DNA of 64,000 nt. Source: Micrasema longulum (Eukaryota; Arthropoda; Insecta; Trichoptera; Brachycentridae). The stretch spans positions 124,001-188,000 of the forward strand of contig JAGVSM010002716.1 in assembly GCA_022494885.1 (NCBI GenBank), written 5' to 3'. Numbering within the stretch: the stretch's first letter is position 1; the number at the start of each line of letters is the position of its first letter. The translations under genes and the position numbers were made by a program. The notes beneath the pieces are model-generated. The model ran no database searches and was not told the DNA's origin. It worked only from the letters and a program-made list of their open reading frames with translations. Shown piece by piece: positions 1-11,249 of the stretch.

Positions 1-74
1 TTATCAATCATATTTAATTCCTTTTCTGTATAAAAATACAGTTCTGTATATAAAATAGAACCATAACCTTGGAT

Positions 75-260
75 GAGTGCTTTCGACTCAATGGCTAGTT
101 TAAGGTAAAAATCCTGAAAAAAGAAACCAATCGCAGATAATTCCACCTCGTGCGATAGTGGTTGATGCGTTTGCTTATTATTGAGGTATGGGTTTGATTC
201 TCTTGTACAGTCTTCTCTTTCTTATGGAATAATTGGTTGGAAAGGAGTCTATAATAATCA
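75..260 (+). repeat. tRNA-derived SINE, family 3 (partial)
   Basis: The stretch contains the family landmarks GAGTGCTTTCGACTCAATGGC, then a tRNA-like head (GCGATAGTGGTTGATGCGTT, TGGGTTTGATTC B box). The same order is seen in the fuller copies at 16838-17040 and 49974-50272. Confidence 0.6.
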
Positions 261-591
261 CACTAAGCCTTTAGAAACCGTACAAAAACTAATTATTAAA
301 ATTATACTTCATAAAAATTCAACTTTTCCCTCCAACTAATTATTTCAGGAATTTTTTTTGGTAATACGTTGGTATTAAACATGTGAGATGCTTAAAACAG
401 AGAATTTCAGTTTATTGCTAAATGGTAACCATAATATTTATAGACAAAATCAACAGTTATTATTTGAATGGTAAAATGGTATCCATAGTGTCAACATTGA
501 AGAGAAAAAGGAAAATATTTATTTATCAGAATTCGAAACTTAGAAAGTATTATGTTTGTAGCATTTATTATAATTTTCCTTAAGTGTTATA

Positions 592-1499
592 CAGTAAAAC
601 CTGGTTTTTCATTCCTCAATTTTACGTTTTCCCGCTTTTTACGCCGAAATTAAAGGTCCCAATTTTTCCATACATTCTCATTCAAATATCCCCCCCAATT
701 AACGTTTTTGTGTTTTTCATAACCCCGGTTTTCCATAGAAATTTTTTAAAAAACTCATTCAATCTGTCAAAAGACGTCGAGCTGCGCGCCGCCGCATGAA
801 TGCAAAATAAAATCGAGGCATGTAAAAAAAAATGTAAATTACTGTCTCAAACTAAATTCAAAGTAGGTGCAGTGTAATTGACTATTTTGTCGAAGTGTCT
901 AATTTTGACATTTTACTAAATTGTGACATGCAGTTGACGCATGCTTAGGAAGAATAAAATCTTTATATCAATAAATTACTACGCAGAAAGTTTAAACATT
1001 TGGCAATAGAAATATTACTTGAAGTTATAAACATAATGTGAAAAGAAGATATTTAAACAGTTATCATAAAAGTGTGAAACATTTTTGCCGCGATGTAAAT
1101 GACAGTTGAATATTTGTGTTACCCAATACTAAAAAAAGTGATACCATATGGTACATAAATAAAATTTCCCAATATTTAGGGGAAAAACCATTGTATGTAT
1201 TTTATGCAAATTCAAATTTTCATGTTTTTAACATGTTTTTTTAAAATTCAATGAAAAAAAACACATAGTATTGATTGAAAAAATACAAAACATTTTTATA
1301 CAATCATAGGTAAATATTAATAATCCCCAATTACGGCACTTTTTAAAAAATGTCTGCAGCATATTTAGTATAGTCTAGTACAATAAATATATTTTGATGT
1401 AATTTCCTTTTTTCTACACATTTTTCTTATTTTGGCGTTTTCCTCAGTTTTACACTTTTTTGTTGCTCCCTAGAAAAACATAAAACAGGGGTTTTACTG
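592..1499. mobile_element. pogo/Tigger-like MITE, TA target duplication
   Basis: The left end CAGTAAAACCTGG and right end CCCCTGTTTTATG/GGTTTTACTG form terminal inverted repeats starting CAGTAAAAC. A TA duplication lies at 590-591 and 1500-1501. The 908-bp interior is non-coding and includes a short GC-rich block near 775-797. CAGTR-type ends with TA duplications are typical of pogo/Tigger elements. Confidence 0.75.
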
Positions 1500-1509
1500 T
1501 ATTTATTAA

Positions 1510-2440
1510 TTATCAGTACGAACTAGACATATATTTATTTGTTGACTTAGTGACAATATGCAATGGGGATTGAAATTGAACTAAAACTCCCTCTGGTAGA
1601 ACGAGTAATGCTTATAAGGTGCAAATTTAGACAGTCCCATCTTCCCCGTAATAACAAAGTTTGACTGTATATTAAAAAAAAAAACAATGACGGATAGGTT
1701 TCTTAACTCTTTAAAGACTGTGGTAAAAAAATCATTTGCGTGGGGTGATGTAACATCATGCCACCACAAGCAAAAGACGGAATATTCTGAAGTTCAGACA
1801 TTTGAAAAAAAAAAACATGGAGACATACTGTTTAATAATTCCTTTTCCTTGATTTATAAAAATAAACATATAATTTAGCCCTGTTACAGCAAAATAAATT
1901 GAAATCATAAATACGCCGGTCATCTTACATGCGTGCGTCCTTACTGTCAATAAAAGACTGAATCTGCTTCACACTTCACACAAACACCGGCCCAAAACAG
2001 CACCTCTGTCTTCCTTTTTATGAGTTCTATCTTCGTACTCTCTCCTATACAGATGTATTGCTGTATTGGCGTCTCATTCATTCTTTGAGTAGCGAGGATA
2101 AATATTTTTTGTATTAAATTCCAGCATAGTTATACAAATTTTACTTTCCAAATTTGAAACCATGTAAAACGAGGTTCCGATGTATTGTAATTTGACGTTT
2201 TAATTTTATGCAAAAAGAAAGCATGAAAAATTTAACTATATTATACAAAATTTATGAAGTTTGCAATGGCATAAAATGTCACGTACAACTAGAGACCCTG
2301 TTTTAAAATGCTTACAAAATTTCAATTGAAATATTTTTTAAGCCATGGAATATTTTAAGGACTGAAATTCTTTTAGATTTCTCCACGGTCAACTAGGGTA
2401 TTTAACGTTTGTCAATATAAATGTTGATTTAATAGTGAGA
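1510..2440. other. No gene recognised
   Basis: This AT-rich intergenic DNA lies downstream of GET3. Short ORFs on both strands overlap each other and show no family similarity I recognise. Part of it should be the GET3 3' UTR. Confidence 0.5.
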
Positions 2441-2445
2441 TGCCA

Positions 2446-5400
2446 TTATTTGGGTATATAAGGAGTAATTAGATTGACGGAGAATTCTTTGACTTGTTCA
2501 GCTCCTCGGACTTCCCGATCTAATAACGGTAGTTTCGTAACGTTGAAGTCTTCGTACAAGTCTGCAATTTGCTCTAAATACTTTTCTTGAACCTGAAAAG
2601 AAAAATTGATATTGAGAAAAACGTCGCAGAATATTTGAGTAGTACAATGCGTCCGATACATTAATATTGTACACGTATTGTTAAAAACTTATTTATAGTT
2701 TGTTAGAGAGATTTATTGATGTTATTTTGCACCTGTGCAACTTGGTGTTTGCGCAAATAAATCTGAGTACATATTCAGTTTCTATAAATGCAAATTATAT
2801 CAAATTTACACAATATTTTAAGTACCATCATTGTGAATTATCCATTTGAAATATTTTGACTAAGTTTTGAGTATGCCTAAATCTTTGTAGACTAATACAA
2901 AGGAGAGATGTGAAAAATCACAAATTAAATAAATAAAAATTAGGCAGAATTATGAATATTACAGTTCCCTAAATTTGTTGCAACAGAAAGGGAAAACATT
3001 TTTGAGAAGGAAATATGGATGCCTAGGCATTTACCACCTGTTATTGGCTGGTTTAAGTGATCACTTAACACACTGTGTAACATTCACCATTCTGCCTATG
3101 TTTAAACATCTACATTTCCTCAACTTTTACATATGTTGACTTTTTGGACATACAACATAACTCCGTTAATCCGAACTCCAGTCATCCGAATTCCCAAATA
3201 CGCGGATCGTTATCAGGAAATAAAAAATAAAGGCGATGTTGTAATAATTGGTTGTAAGCTCGTAAATGAGTTTCTTCATATCTTTGCTGGACATGTTTAA
3301 ATAAGTTTTTAATGTGATTCTGATTCGCTGTATACTTTCAAATCAATAGAAAAGTGACATTACGTAATGGGTTCCTGCATTACAATTGTTAAATAAATAA
3401 ATTAGTGTCCAATGTGTGTAGTGTACCTTATGTCTCGCTGCGCACATGGTGCAAGGGTCACATCCGGGCCCCTTCATGAGGAGCTGGTTGACGATAACAT
3501 TGTGAGTGTCGATACCGTACCGCGTCAGCTCCTGGACAAGCCTCTCGGTCTCGTAGAGGGACAGGAATTCAGCAATACACACGCACACAAACGTTGTTTG
3601 TTCCTGTTCGAAACAACAAAAATAAATTCACTAACCTTTTAATGAATAATATAGAGCGAAGATACAGAATATAAGTCAAGCAAAAATTAAGTATAAATCT
3701 ATAAATATTGGGTGGCCCCCATCGGGCTCGAACAGAGGGTTTTAGGTTTGAATATTTTTTTCTCTAGCCTGGGTGTACTGTGCATTCACCGCTGTAGTGG
3801 GGCCCTGGCCTATACTGGTGAAATTTATTTCTGAAATAAGAATGAAATCTGTGTTTTAAAAAAAATATTCTTTAAAAATGTATATAAAAATTCCTGAGGA
3901 GTAATAGAACGTGGTTATGCAGAAAGCAGGCAGTCCACAATTTTGAAAAAATGAGATATTGGTGTTATCGAATCCAGAACAGAACAGCCAGGCCGCTTTC
4001 ATACAAAAAACTGTAATAATCACCTCATACATTAAGAGCTTGTATGAGGTTTCATTCAATATTAGATCTGGCTGTCAATAAAATCATTAAATCTGGTCAT
4101 ATACATGATTGAACAAACATTTACTAGATGTATAAAAGTAGATCTGCATAGAATTTGAAAAAAACATGTACCTTTTATAAAATTTATTAATAAAAAAAAA
4201 AAACTCTTTTTTGTATTATAAAAAAACGAATGCATGCATTATTTATCATTTGCTAAAGTATAAAACATTCTAACTGTTGTGTAGATTTGATTATTCACTC
4301 TTTTCACAACAGTACTATTATCTCAGTTTCACCTTTCAATGTCTGGCTGCTTTTGTGTATAACTACGTTCAATTGCTGGCTGTCTCAGAACAGGCTATAC
4401 TTAGTGAGAAAGCTAGCAACCATACTTACAATTTATAATTTAGCTACCTTCTTAACTTATTATTTACATTACCTACTGTAAGAATAAAGCTGTTTTAAAA
4501 TTAAAATAATCGCAAATTTTGTCAGCACTGAAATTGAAAAATTGAAGTATATTTTTGAAAAAATATTTTCCTAAATGTATTGATTTGATAGCCAACTTTA
4601 ATTACGTCATCATAATTTCACTATCCGCATCCAGTGGTGCATAGAGCACTGTATCAGAACTTCAATTGCAGCGTATCTGGATATGCCAGTTGAGGCACAA
4701 TTAAATATTGCAGCCTAGAACCAGCTTTCAAATGAATATTTCACATCCACCCTGGCAGGAATTGAACCTAGGACCTCAAGCATGGTAGGCGAATACGACA
4801 ACCACTGCATTATGAGGCGGAGTTATCCTCACTCAATTTCCCATTTCAGGATTTTTATATGCGAGTCGCCACTGAGTTACAAATACTCGTGCGGGGTTCT
4901 AGTTCAATATTATACTCGGAACTGTTTAGTAAAAAAATTTAGTAACATAGTCATAAAAAATGATTATGCTAGAAAATAGGAATCAAATTAGTGGCTAAGT
5001 TATTTTTAGTCCGGAGCCTGCAACATTATCACAGAACCATTACCAGATTCGATTTAAATAAAATGTAGAATATACACATTAAAAAAAAAATTATCTCAGA
5101 GTAATAATTTGCTCTTAAACTAATTTCGCTTAAAGAGAAGCCCTTCAGCTCTATAGCATAAAACAAAAGCGTTTCAAATTTTTGGTTTGGTTTTTAGTTT
5201 ACCAACAAATGTGTAATGGACGGTTTCGGTTTGCGCTTGCAATTCTGGATCTGAGTGCCTACGACCTGTTGCATTGCTGTAAAGTGTAGCTAACTTAATG
5301 GTTGATAATCATAGAATGGTTTTTGTCCGTACGGGTGACTGTATTAGCCAGTGGCGTATTATTACTCTAAGGAAATTATGGAAGGTTTTTGGGTTAAGAC

Positions 5401-8400
5401 GTATTTATTATATCACGCATTTGCATACTGGCTGAAGAAGTGTTAATTCCAATAAAAAAAAAATTGTTTTGGACCAGTCAGAGTAAATCTCTAACTCAAA
5501 TGAGGACTTCAGCTTTACGGGAAATTGGATACAAAAATATTTTCTAACGCGCGGTAAGAATTAGAGCATTAAATTAAATGGCAAAGTTTCTTGAAAATGT
5601 ACAAAAAAAGATTTGAGTGAAAACAAACTACTTTGAACGACGTCACTAGTTCATATGAAAGCGATGATAAGAGAGTCGTGGAAGATTTCCGGTTTGCTTA
5701 CCATCAAAGGACCAATCGGCAGAATTGACCGAGAAGAATCGGAAGAGATCTTGAGACATCACACACGGAGTAGTTTCAGAAATACAAAACTTTAAAAAAT
5801 CATAGCGCTGATTATACGATACATTTTTTTTTTTTAAAACCACTGAGCTTTCCCATTCCACTCCTTTGGTATGATTCTATGTAGGTTTGGTGAAGTTATT
5901 AAGATTTGATAGACAACAAGATTTAAAAGGTGTATTACATCTTATATGTAAAAAAGACAATATTAGTCAAGCATGGTAATAAACTACGAGGTTTACAAAC
6001 AAATATCAAATTGATAATTAACTCACTCGATCTTTGAACTGAGAGTTGACCTGTCTGATGATGGAGAGCACTTCTTCCATCTTTCCTGTGAAGGTTTCAG
6101 CATTGAAGTCAGCCATGCCAAACATTGATGCCATTTGGTTAAGGAAAGGTGAAACCTGGAGAGAAAATTAAAGAATATATAAATGAATCAGACCTTTTTA
6201 CCGGGATGATCTTGGTGACAATCTGCGGCGGTGTGTTACCTTGTGGTTTAGTTTGAGCAGTTTTCCTAATCCCTTCTCCACAACTTGGGGGAAGGAGAGG
6301 AGGCGCAGGGTGTGTCCGGTGGGTGCCGTGTCGAATACCACAACACTGAAGTTCATTGATTTTACCAATCTGTAAACGATAACCAATAACAGTGATATTT
6401 TTTTTGTAAATATTTTTTGATAAAACTCCAGGCATAATTTTTGTCAGTTAAAATTGTTTAAGCATAACTAAAAATCCATTAAAAATAAGTTAATACGCAG
6501 AAATTAAGAAATTGTAAGGAAATTAATCAATTCAGCATTCATTAAAAATAATTGAAGTTTGTAAACGTAAAATACAAACTTTTATAATAGACAAAAAAAC
6601 ATCCTCTGAATTTTTCAATATATGCATTTTAGTTGAATGCAACCCTGGAAGTTTGATGAAAAACACATATTTGCTCTTAACTTTATTCTGATGAACATAT
6701 TATTATTTACAAACCTAATTCAAGTAAATTAGATTATTTTGCTAAAAATCGCACGTAAATTGGTCCCGTAGTTATCGAGTCTATAAAGGACAAACATACA
6801 TACATTTATTTATATTTGGATTAGTTAATAATTCATAGCATCTTCACCGTACACTGCGCAAATATCGCGACTAGCTTTGGCAGCTATATTCCTCAATAAA
6901 ACGTTAACAGAAAGAGGAGTTGAAAATGCTCACTTTCGTCTACTAGGCATTAGATTTCAAAGGCTTGTAATTAAATAAAATAATGTGTAACATAAAAGCG
7001 AACACAATATCTTGTTAAACAGAAAATTTTCTTTCAAATAACGTATAACCCATAGAATTAAGAATAGCCCAGAAACCGCATACGCACATCAAACAGAAGG
7101 GGACTCAACTACTCATAAATGAGTAGGCTTATGTTTTAATCCATTAGTTTCTTTGTAGACGTCGGTCAGTACGCAACTCCTGATTCGAATTTAACCATGC
7201 CATGTTGTGTCCTTTTAAAGTGTAGAAACACTGCTAGGATCTTAAAGAAACAGGATGCAATCACATTTCATGTGTAATTATCAAATGAATGTATTTGTCA
7301 CGAATGCATTACTTAAAAATTGAATTATTTTTCCATCTGTCAGATTGTCGAAGAAACAAAATGGAAATTTTGTTAGTGTTGCCAGTGTAGTAAAAATGTT
7401 TACCCTACTTTGCTCATATGATAAGAGAAATAATGAAAATTGAACCTCGGATTAAACAACGCCGTGGTGAACATTTGGCAGGCATTATCTTTAAAAATAA
7501 AACACGAGTGATACTTTAATCCACAAATTTGGAATATCCAGTGACCGGTTTTATCGCTTTTGCGACATCTTCGAGACTGGTATCTTTATTAAAGAGTTAA
7601 ATGTATTTATACAGAACAGAGGTAAGGATAGATAATTCAAAGTTATATGTAAGTAAATTCAATAAAGTTATTTTTATCTTAAGGATCATTATCAACAAAT
7701 TTTCTTTGGGTTAACTAATGAATTGATATAATGCTATTTTAATGAGTTTAAGTATTTTATTTTATTTTTGGTGTCTTTTGGTTATTTATATAATAAATTA
7801 CAATGAACTTCCATCAAGAATTTTCATTTACAATCTTAAATGTTTTTTTTATTATCTTTAAAACATAAAATATTATTTAACATGATATAAAAATATCAGT
7901 TTTATGTAAAATATATTTTTTTAAATATTTTAAGTTCAAAGTTCATTAATTCAATTACTCTTATTAAATGACCCTTTACTTATCTACTCTGTTGTGTCGA
8001 TCAATGTTTCAGAGTGCACAATAAAATTTTAGAAAAATTAACAAATAGTTTTTTTTTTTACCTTACATTTGTGTTATGGTTATATTTTTCGCGATCTGGC
8101 AATATTACTCTGTGACTTCAAGTATGCGCGCGGCGAAAATGTGTCTAAGTGGGGGAATTATTGGACACAGTCCGATGTATTCAAATATGATTCTACGCTC
8201 CGTCTGGACTATTCTTAATTCTATGGTATAACCTTAACCATTTTTTTAAACTTTTAGTGCTCATTTTTAAATGTGGTAAAAACAGACACAACTTATGTTA
8301 TGAATACATTATATTCATCTGATAATTATTATACTTAGTAAGTTATTCATTTATAATTAAGTAGTTTTAGTTTTTTTTTTAATAACAGTCTTTCAATATT

Positions 8401-9222
8401 GGTGTAGTACTATGTAAAATTTAAAACACAATAAATCTTCTTCTTAGATCAGGCTGAACCACGTTGGATGGAGACTAATCTAACCAGAGGATCCCTTGCA
8501 TGTATGCATGTGTAATAAATAAGTAATTCAAGTCAGGGGCAGACATTTACTAAAATCTAGTCTTTATACAGATTTTGTAATAGAAAGTTTTGGCTAAACA
8601 TAGATATTGACCAACGTGATAGAACAAAGGAAATAAGAAACATACTTCATAACTTCTGCATAGCTCATGGCTTCGTCTATTCCGGGGAACGCTCCAAATA
8701 TCTCCTGAATCATCCCTTTTCCCATCTTGAGGGCTTCACTCTCCCCTTCGAAATATTCCTCGGGTAACTCATTTAACCCCACATTTGGATCAATTTCCAT
8801 AGCAAATAGGTTATCAACCCCATTCACCTTAGTGGGAACCTAAAAGGAAAAACTATTACTCTCTAATATTGAAATATTCGTATCGTTGCGGACAAATTTA
8901 ATTTCGCGTACCTTGGAAAACTTTTGGTCGAAGGCATCTGAAATATTATGAGCTGGATCTGTAGAAATAATAAGTACAGATTCTCTTACTTTAGCCAATT
9001 GAACAGCGAGACTACAGCTGAAACGTGAAAACAATCATGCAGTGTCACAAGTCACAACATGAAACAAATACTTAATGAACGCAGTGCGATAGGTTAACTA
9101 TATTACCTGCAAGTTGTTTTGCCAACTCCGCCTTTTCCACCGACGAATATCCACCGCAAAGATTCCTGGTCAATCACATTCTTCAGGGAAGGTTCTAGTG
9201 GTTCGAATTCCAAGTCTCCCAT
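2446..9222 (-). CDS. Get3: GET3/ASNA1 ATPase (guided entry of tail-anchored proteins), 7 exons
   Basis: This gene encodes the cytosolic homodimeric ATPase that binds the C-terminal membrane anchor of tail-anchored proteins and delivers them to the ER receptor (WRB/CAML; Get1/Get2). Exons on the minus strand are 9107-9222, 8912-9017, 8646-8839, 6240-6369, 6027-6155, 3427-3603 and 2446-2592. All introns are GT-AG, the phases agree throughout, and the sum is 999 nt (332 codons plus stop), the usual family length. Visible motifs are the P-loop [10 protein letters not shown] (residues 28-37), switch I DPAHN (59-63), switch [14 protein letters not shown] (152-163) and the zinc/dimer-interface CxxC (C276-C279, CTMC). 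The start is the ATG at 9222, which opens [13 protein letters not shown] and is followed at once by the ATPase fold. The product looks complete and functional. Intron 5 (3604-6026) holds SINE and repeat debris and intron 3 (6370-8645) a nested MITE. Family identity is near certain; exon ends are read by eye. Confidence 0.96.
2972..3150 (+). repeat. Repeat family A fragment (TIR element interior)
   Basis: Shares the block running from GCAACAGAAAGGGAAAACAT through GGCTGGTTTAAGTG, CACACTGTGTAACATTCACC and ATATGTTGACTTTTTGG with copies at 13799-14020, 43800-44715 and 59485-60038. It lies in GET3 intron 6. Confidence 0.7.
3160..3345. repeat. pogo/Tigger-like remnant
   Basis: Carries CCGTTAATCCGAACTCCAG and a block GCTGGACATGTTTAAATAAG that recurs, diverged, at 47095-47310. 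The GTTAATCCGAAC ends are characteristic of Tigger-like elements. Located in GET3 intron 6. Confidence 0.55.
3712..3835 (+). repeat. tRNA-derived SINE, family 1, 3' body
   Basis: Carries the body motif CTAGCCTGGGTGTACTGTGC, a CACCGCTGTAGTGG block and GGCCTATACTGG, matching the body of the family 1 SINEs at 52694-52880 and 59131-59275. The tRNA-like head is decayed. Confidence 0.55.
4605..4880 (-). repeat. tRNA-derived SINE, family 3
   Basis: On the minus strand this reads a tRNA-like head with a B box (GAGGTCCTAGGTTCAATTCC) followed by a body ending GTGCTCTATGCACCACTGG and an ATGATGACG-type tail. It lies in GET3 intron 5. Confidence 0.7.
5490..5830. repeat. Dispersed repeat, copy 1 of a pair with 24985-25225
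   Basis: The order GGAAATTGGATACAAAAATA, CGCGGTAAGAATTAGAGC, GGCAAAGTTTC, CGTCACTAGTTCA, ATTTCCGGTTTGC, AATCGGCAGAA and CACACGGAGTAGTTTCA is repeated, diverged, at 24985-25225. It falls in GET3 intron 5. A short ORF here (5646-5861) is therefore repeat-derived, not a GET3 exon. Confidence 0.75.
6590..6800. repeat. Dispersed repeat, pair with 30880-31110
   Basis: Shares TTGAATGCAACCCTGGAAG and the tail AAAATCGCACGTAAATTGG, followed by a TACATAC-type end, with 30880-31110. The 'Cxxx aaatCGGTt' tail type is common at the ends of insect elements. Located in GET3 intron 3. Confidence 0.6.
7045..8232. mobile_element. Approx. 1.2-kb TIR element with a nested element
   Basis: The left end (CATAGAATTAAGAATAGCCC, 7052-7071) is repeated inverted at the right (8206-8227, CTATTCTTAATTCTATG), with imperfect homology continuing inward for about 35 bp. 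A second repeat (7495-7595) is nested inside. No transposase ORF is seen. The whole lies in GET3 intron 3. Confidence 0.6.
7495..7600. repeat. GTGACCGGTTT repeat (Penelope-like terminal type)
   Basis: The string AAACACGAGTGATACTTTAAT is followed by TTGGAATATCCAGTGACCGG, then ATCGCTTTTGCGACATCTTC and GAGACTGG. The same unit occurs at 31190-31370 (both orientations), and its outer part forms a perfect hairpin at 21137-21198. Confidence 0.65.
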
Positions 9223-9310
9223 GATTTAATTTATTTTACAGCGAACTCTACTCTGACTCAACTAACAGCTGCGTGACAGATGACAGCTGCGAACAGCGCT
9301 CAAAATGAAA
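9223..9310 (-). promoter_or_regulatory. GET3 upstream/5' leader region
   Basis: Immediately upstream of the GET3 start the DNA is GC-richer than its surroundings and carries two CAGCTG E-box-type hexamers within about 30 bp (around 9268 and 9285). It is probably the leader and proximal promoter. No TATA box is evident. Confidence 0.35.
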
Positions 9311-9619
9311 ATGAACTAATACAAAATCCGATGAATATGAATAATGAAAAATAACGAGTACCTAGGTACAGGATCTGGGTATCACTTGAGGTGAACCGTT
9401 CGAAAGCGAACAAATTAATGATTTCGTTATTTTTAACGTATCATTTTCTTTTTAGGCATTAAAGTAGAAATAAAAACAATAGACATTCAATGAAAATTAT
9501 TTTATTCTAAGTAAAGGGTGAGGCAGAGCTGGCTGAACAGTTTTGAGGGGCTATAAATAAAAAAAATATTAAAGAAAAACGGTTTATTTTATTCAAAGGT
9601 AATCCCATTTTTCACATTA

Positions 9620-10135
9620 CGTTAAAAAAAACAAAACGTTAGCGGCTATCAGAAAGTTAAAGGCGATCTCTGAAATTTTCGCATGTTTTTCGGCACATTC
9701 CGATGGATATGTATGCGATTTCAATGAAATGGTCTTTTATGGAGTTGCTGGAGGTTATTTTCAGCCCAATGTAGAAACTATAGGTTACAGATGACAGCTC
9801 CAGGGAGATGAGATGAACCTCGTCGCTTCAGATAAAAGCTGCTCTCAGTTGAGTGCTTTTAGCGATTTGCGTAGTCAATAACACCCAATTCTTGAAAAAG
9901 AATTAGTTTGCAGGGATAAGAAGATAAATCTTCATGAATAATTCTTCTCAAAGAGCGCTGAGACATCCTCAAAGTATCCACGTGCCTTCGAGTAGAGCAT
10001 GACTGCTCAAATGCTGCCTTAAACAACTGCATATTTTCGAAAGTTTTAACTGTTCTGGGTGCTAAATGTCCACTTTCTTAGTTTCTTCCGATGGTCGAAT
10101 CCAAAATTTGATCGTATTAGTAGAAGGGGCGGAAA
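9620..10135 (-). pseudogene. Decayed Tc/mariner-superfamily transposase
   Basis: Minus-strand translation, spread over shifted frames with stops, gives STRRHVDTLRMSQRSLRRII, then a FQELGVIDYANR block, SDEVHLI and WAENNLQQLHKRPFH. This is the order seen in Tc/mariner-type DDE transposases: the HTH segment, a VQEL block, the SDE/H catalytic context and the W-x-EN-P block. Frameshifts and stops mean it is inactive. It lies directly upstream of the GET3 promoter. Confidence 0.7.
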
Positions 10136-10139
10136 TATC

Positions 10140-11060
10140 GCGCAGAATGCCGAAGAAAAGTCTTTTGCGTGGCTATCCCCGAACGGTTATTTTCGTAAAA
10201 ATAGCGTACGATAAAACCTTAATTCACTCTTAACTTCAATCCATACCATGGTAATGACTTGATGTTATGTTGTAATGGTAACGGGATATAGTAGAAATAC
10301 AATATGAGACTTTTCGCATTCGAATACTTTATCTCCAGCCCGAACAGAAACTCTTGAAACTATTCAGTCGGCTCTGTTCCACCTGTATAATACCCGTGTT
10401 TTATTTATCCCACAAGTAGCTGGCATTATTTATGAAAACAAGAAAAATTAACTGGATCGCGAACCGTGAACGTAGAAAAAGATCCGGATTTTTTATTCGA
10501 TTCTTTTGAGACCCAACCATAGACAAAATATATATACGTGTGGACACAACGACTGCGATATAAAATAATGATGCGGATTGCGCATGTCATGTACAAAGAC
10601 ATCTACCGACACATTTTTTAGATATAGTAAACTAAATTTTAATAGGCGCGATTTTAGAATTTTCTCTAAAAATGTTTAAGTACCAGTAGTTACCTACACA
10701 CTTTGATTGGATCGATGGACTGCCAATATAATATTTTGACAACGTTTTTAATCGTTCAGTCCAAAGGACAATATTTTAGTTTAAGACCGTATCAGTCTGT
10801 TATAGTATTTGTAATATTATAATAACATGGGATCTTACACTATGACACTGCGTATCTCAATTGAGACAAATTTTTATGAGAAACAAAAAATCTTTTGTAA
10901 AAAAAAAAAATTGCCCACTTTCACCACGCGTAGATTTATCAAAGTATTAAATAATGTTATTTTGAGATACGGGGTGTTATAATGAAAGCTACGTTATACG
11001 GCTTTCAAAAAAACTCAAGGCAAATGATTATTTTGTTTTTTGTTATATTTTGTCTATTTT
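10140..11060. other. No gene recognised
   Basis: Intergenic AT-rich sequence. I see no ORF with family similarity and no clear repeat boundary. Confidence 0.4.
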
Positions 11061-11065
11061 TTTTT

Positions 11066-11245
11066 ACCAATCGCAGCGTATCTTGATAATTTTTTTGTTA
11101 AATGAAGATAAGATGATCAATCTTACGCTGCAGGTACCAGTCCAGGGACTATGTGATATTCTTGTGTGAAAACAGCCTTTTAAATAAATATTTCATATCA
11201 AGCATGTCGGGAATGGAACCCGAGACCTCTTGCTTTTTATCATGA
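11066..11245 (-). repeat. tRNA-derived SINE, family 3
   Basis: Contains AATCGCAGCGTATCTTGAT, GATCAATCTTACGCTGCAGG, GTCCAGGGACTATG and the B-box complement GGAACCCGAGACCTCTTGC, like the copies at 16300-16740 and 47350-47650. Confidence 0.7.
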
Positions 11246-11249
11246 TATC

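Noticed and set aside
5646..5861. Minus-strand ORF with [20 protein letters not shown] considered as a GET3 exon
   Set aside because: GET3 is complete without it (phases of 6027 and 3603 join directly). The block is a dispersed repeat shared with 24985-25225.
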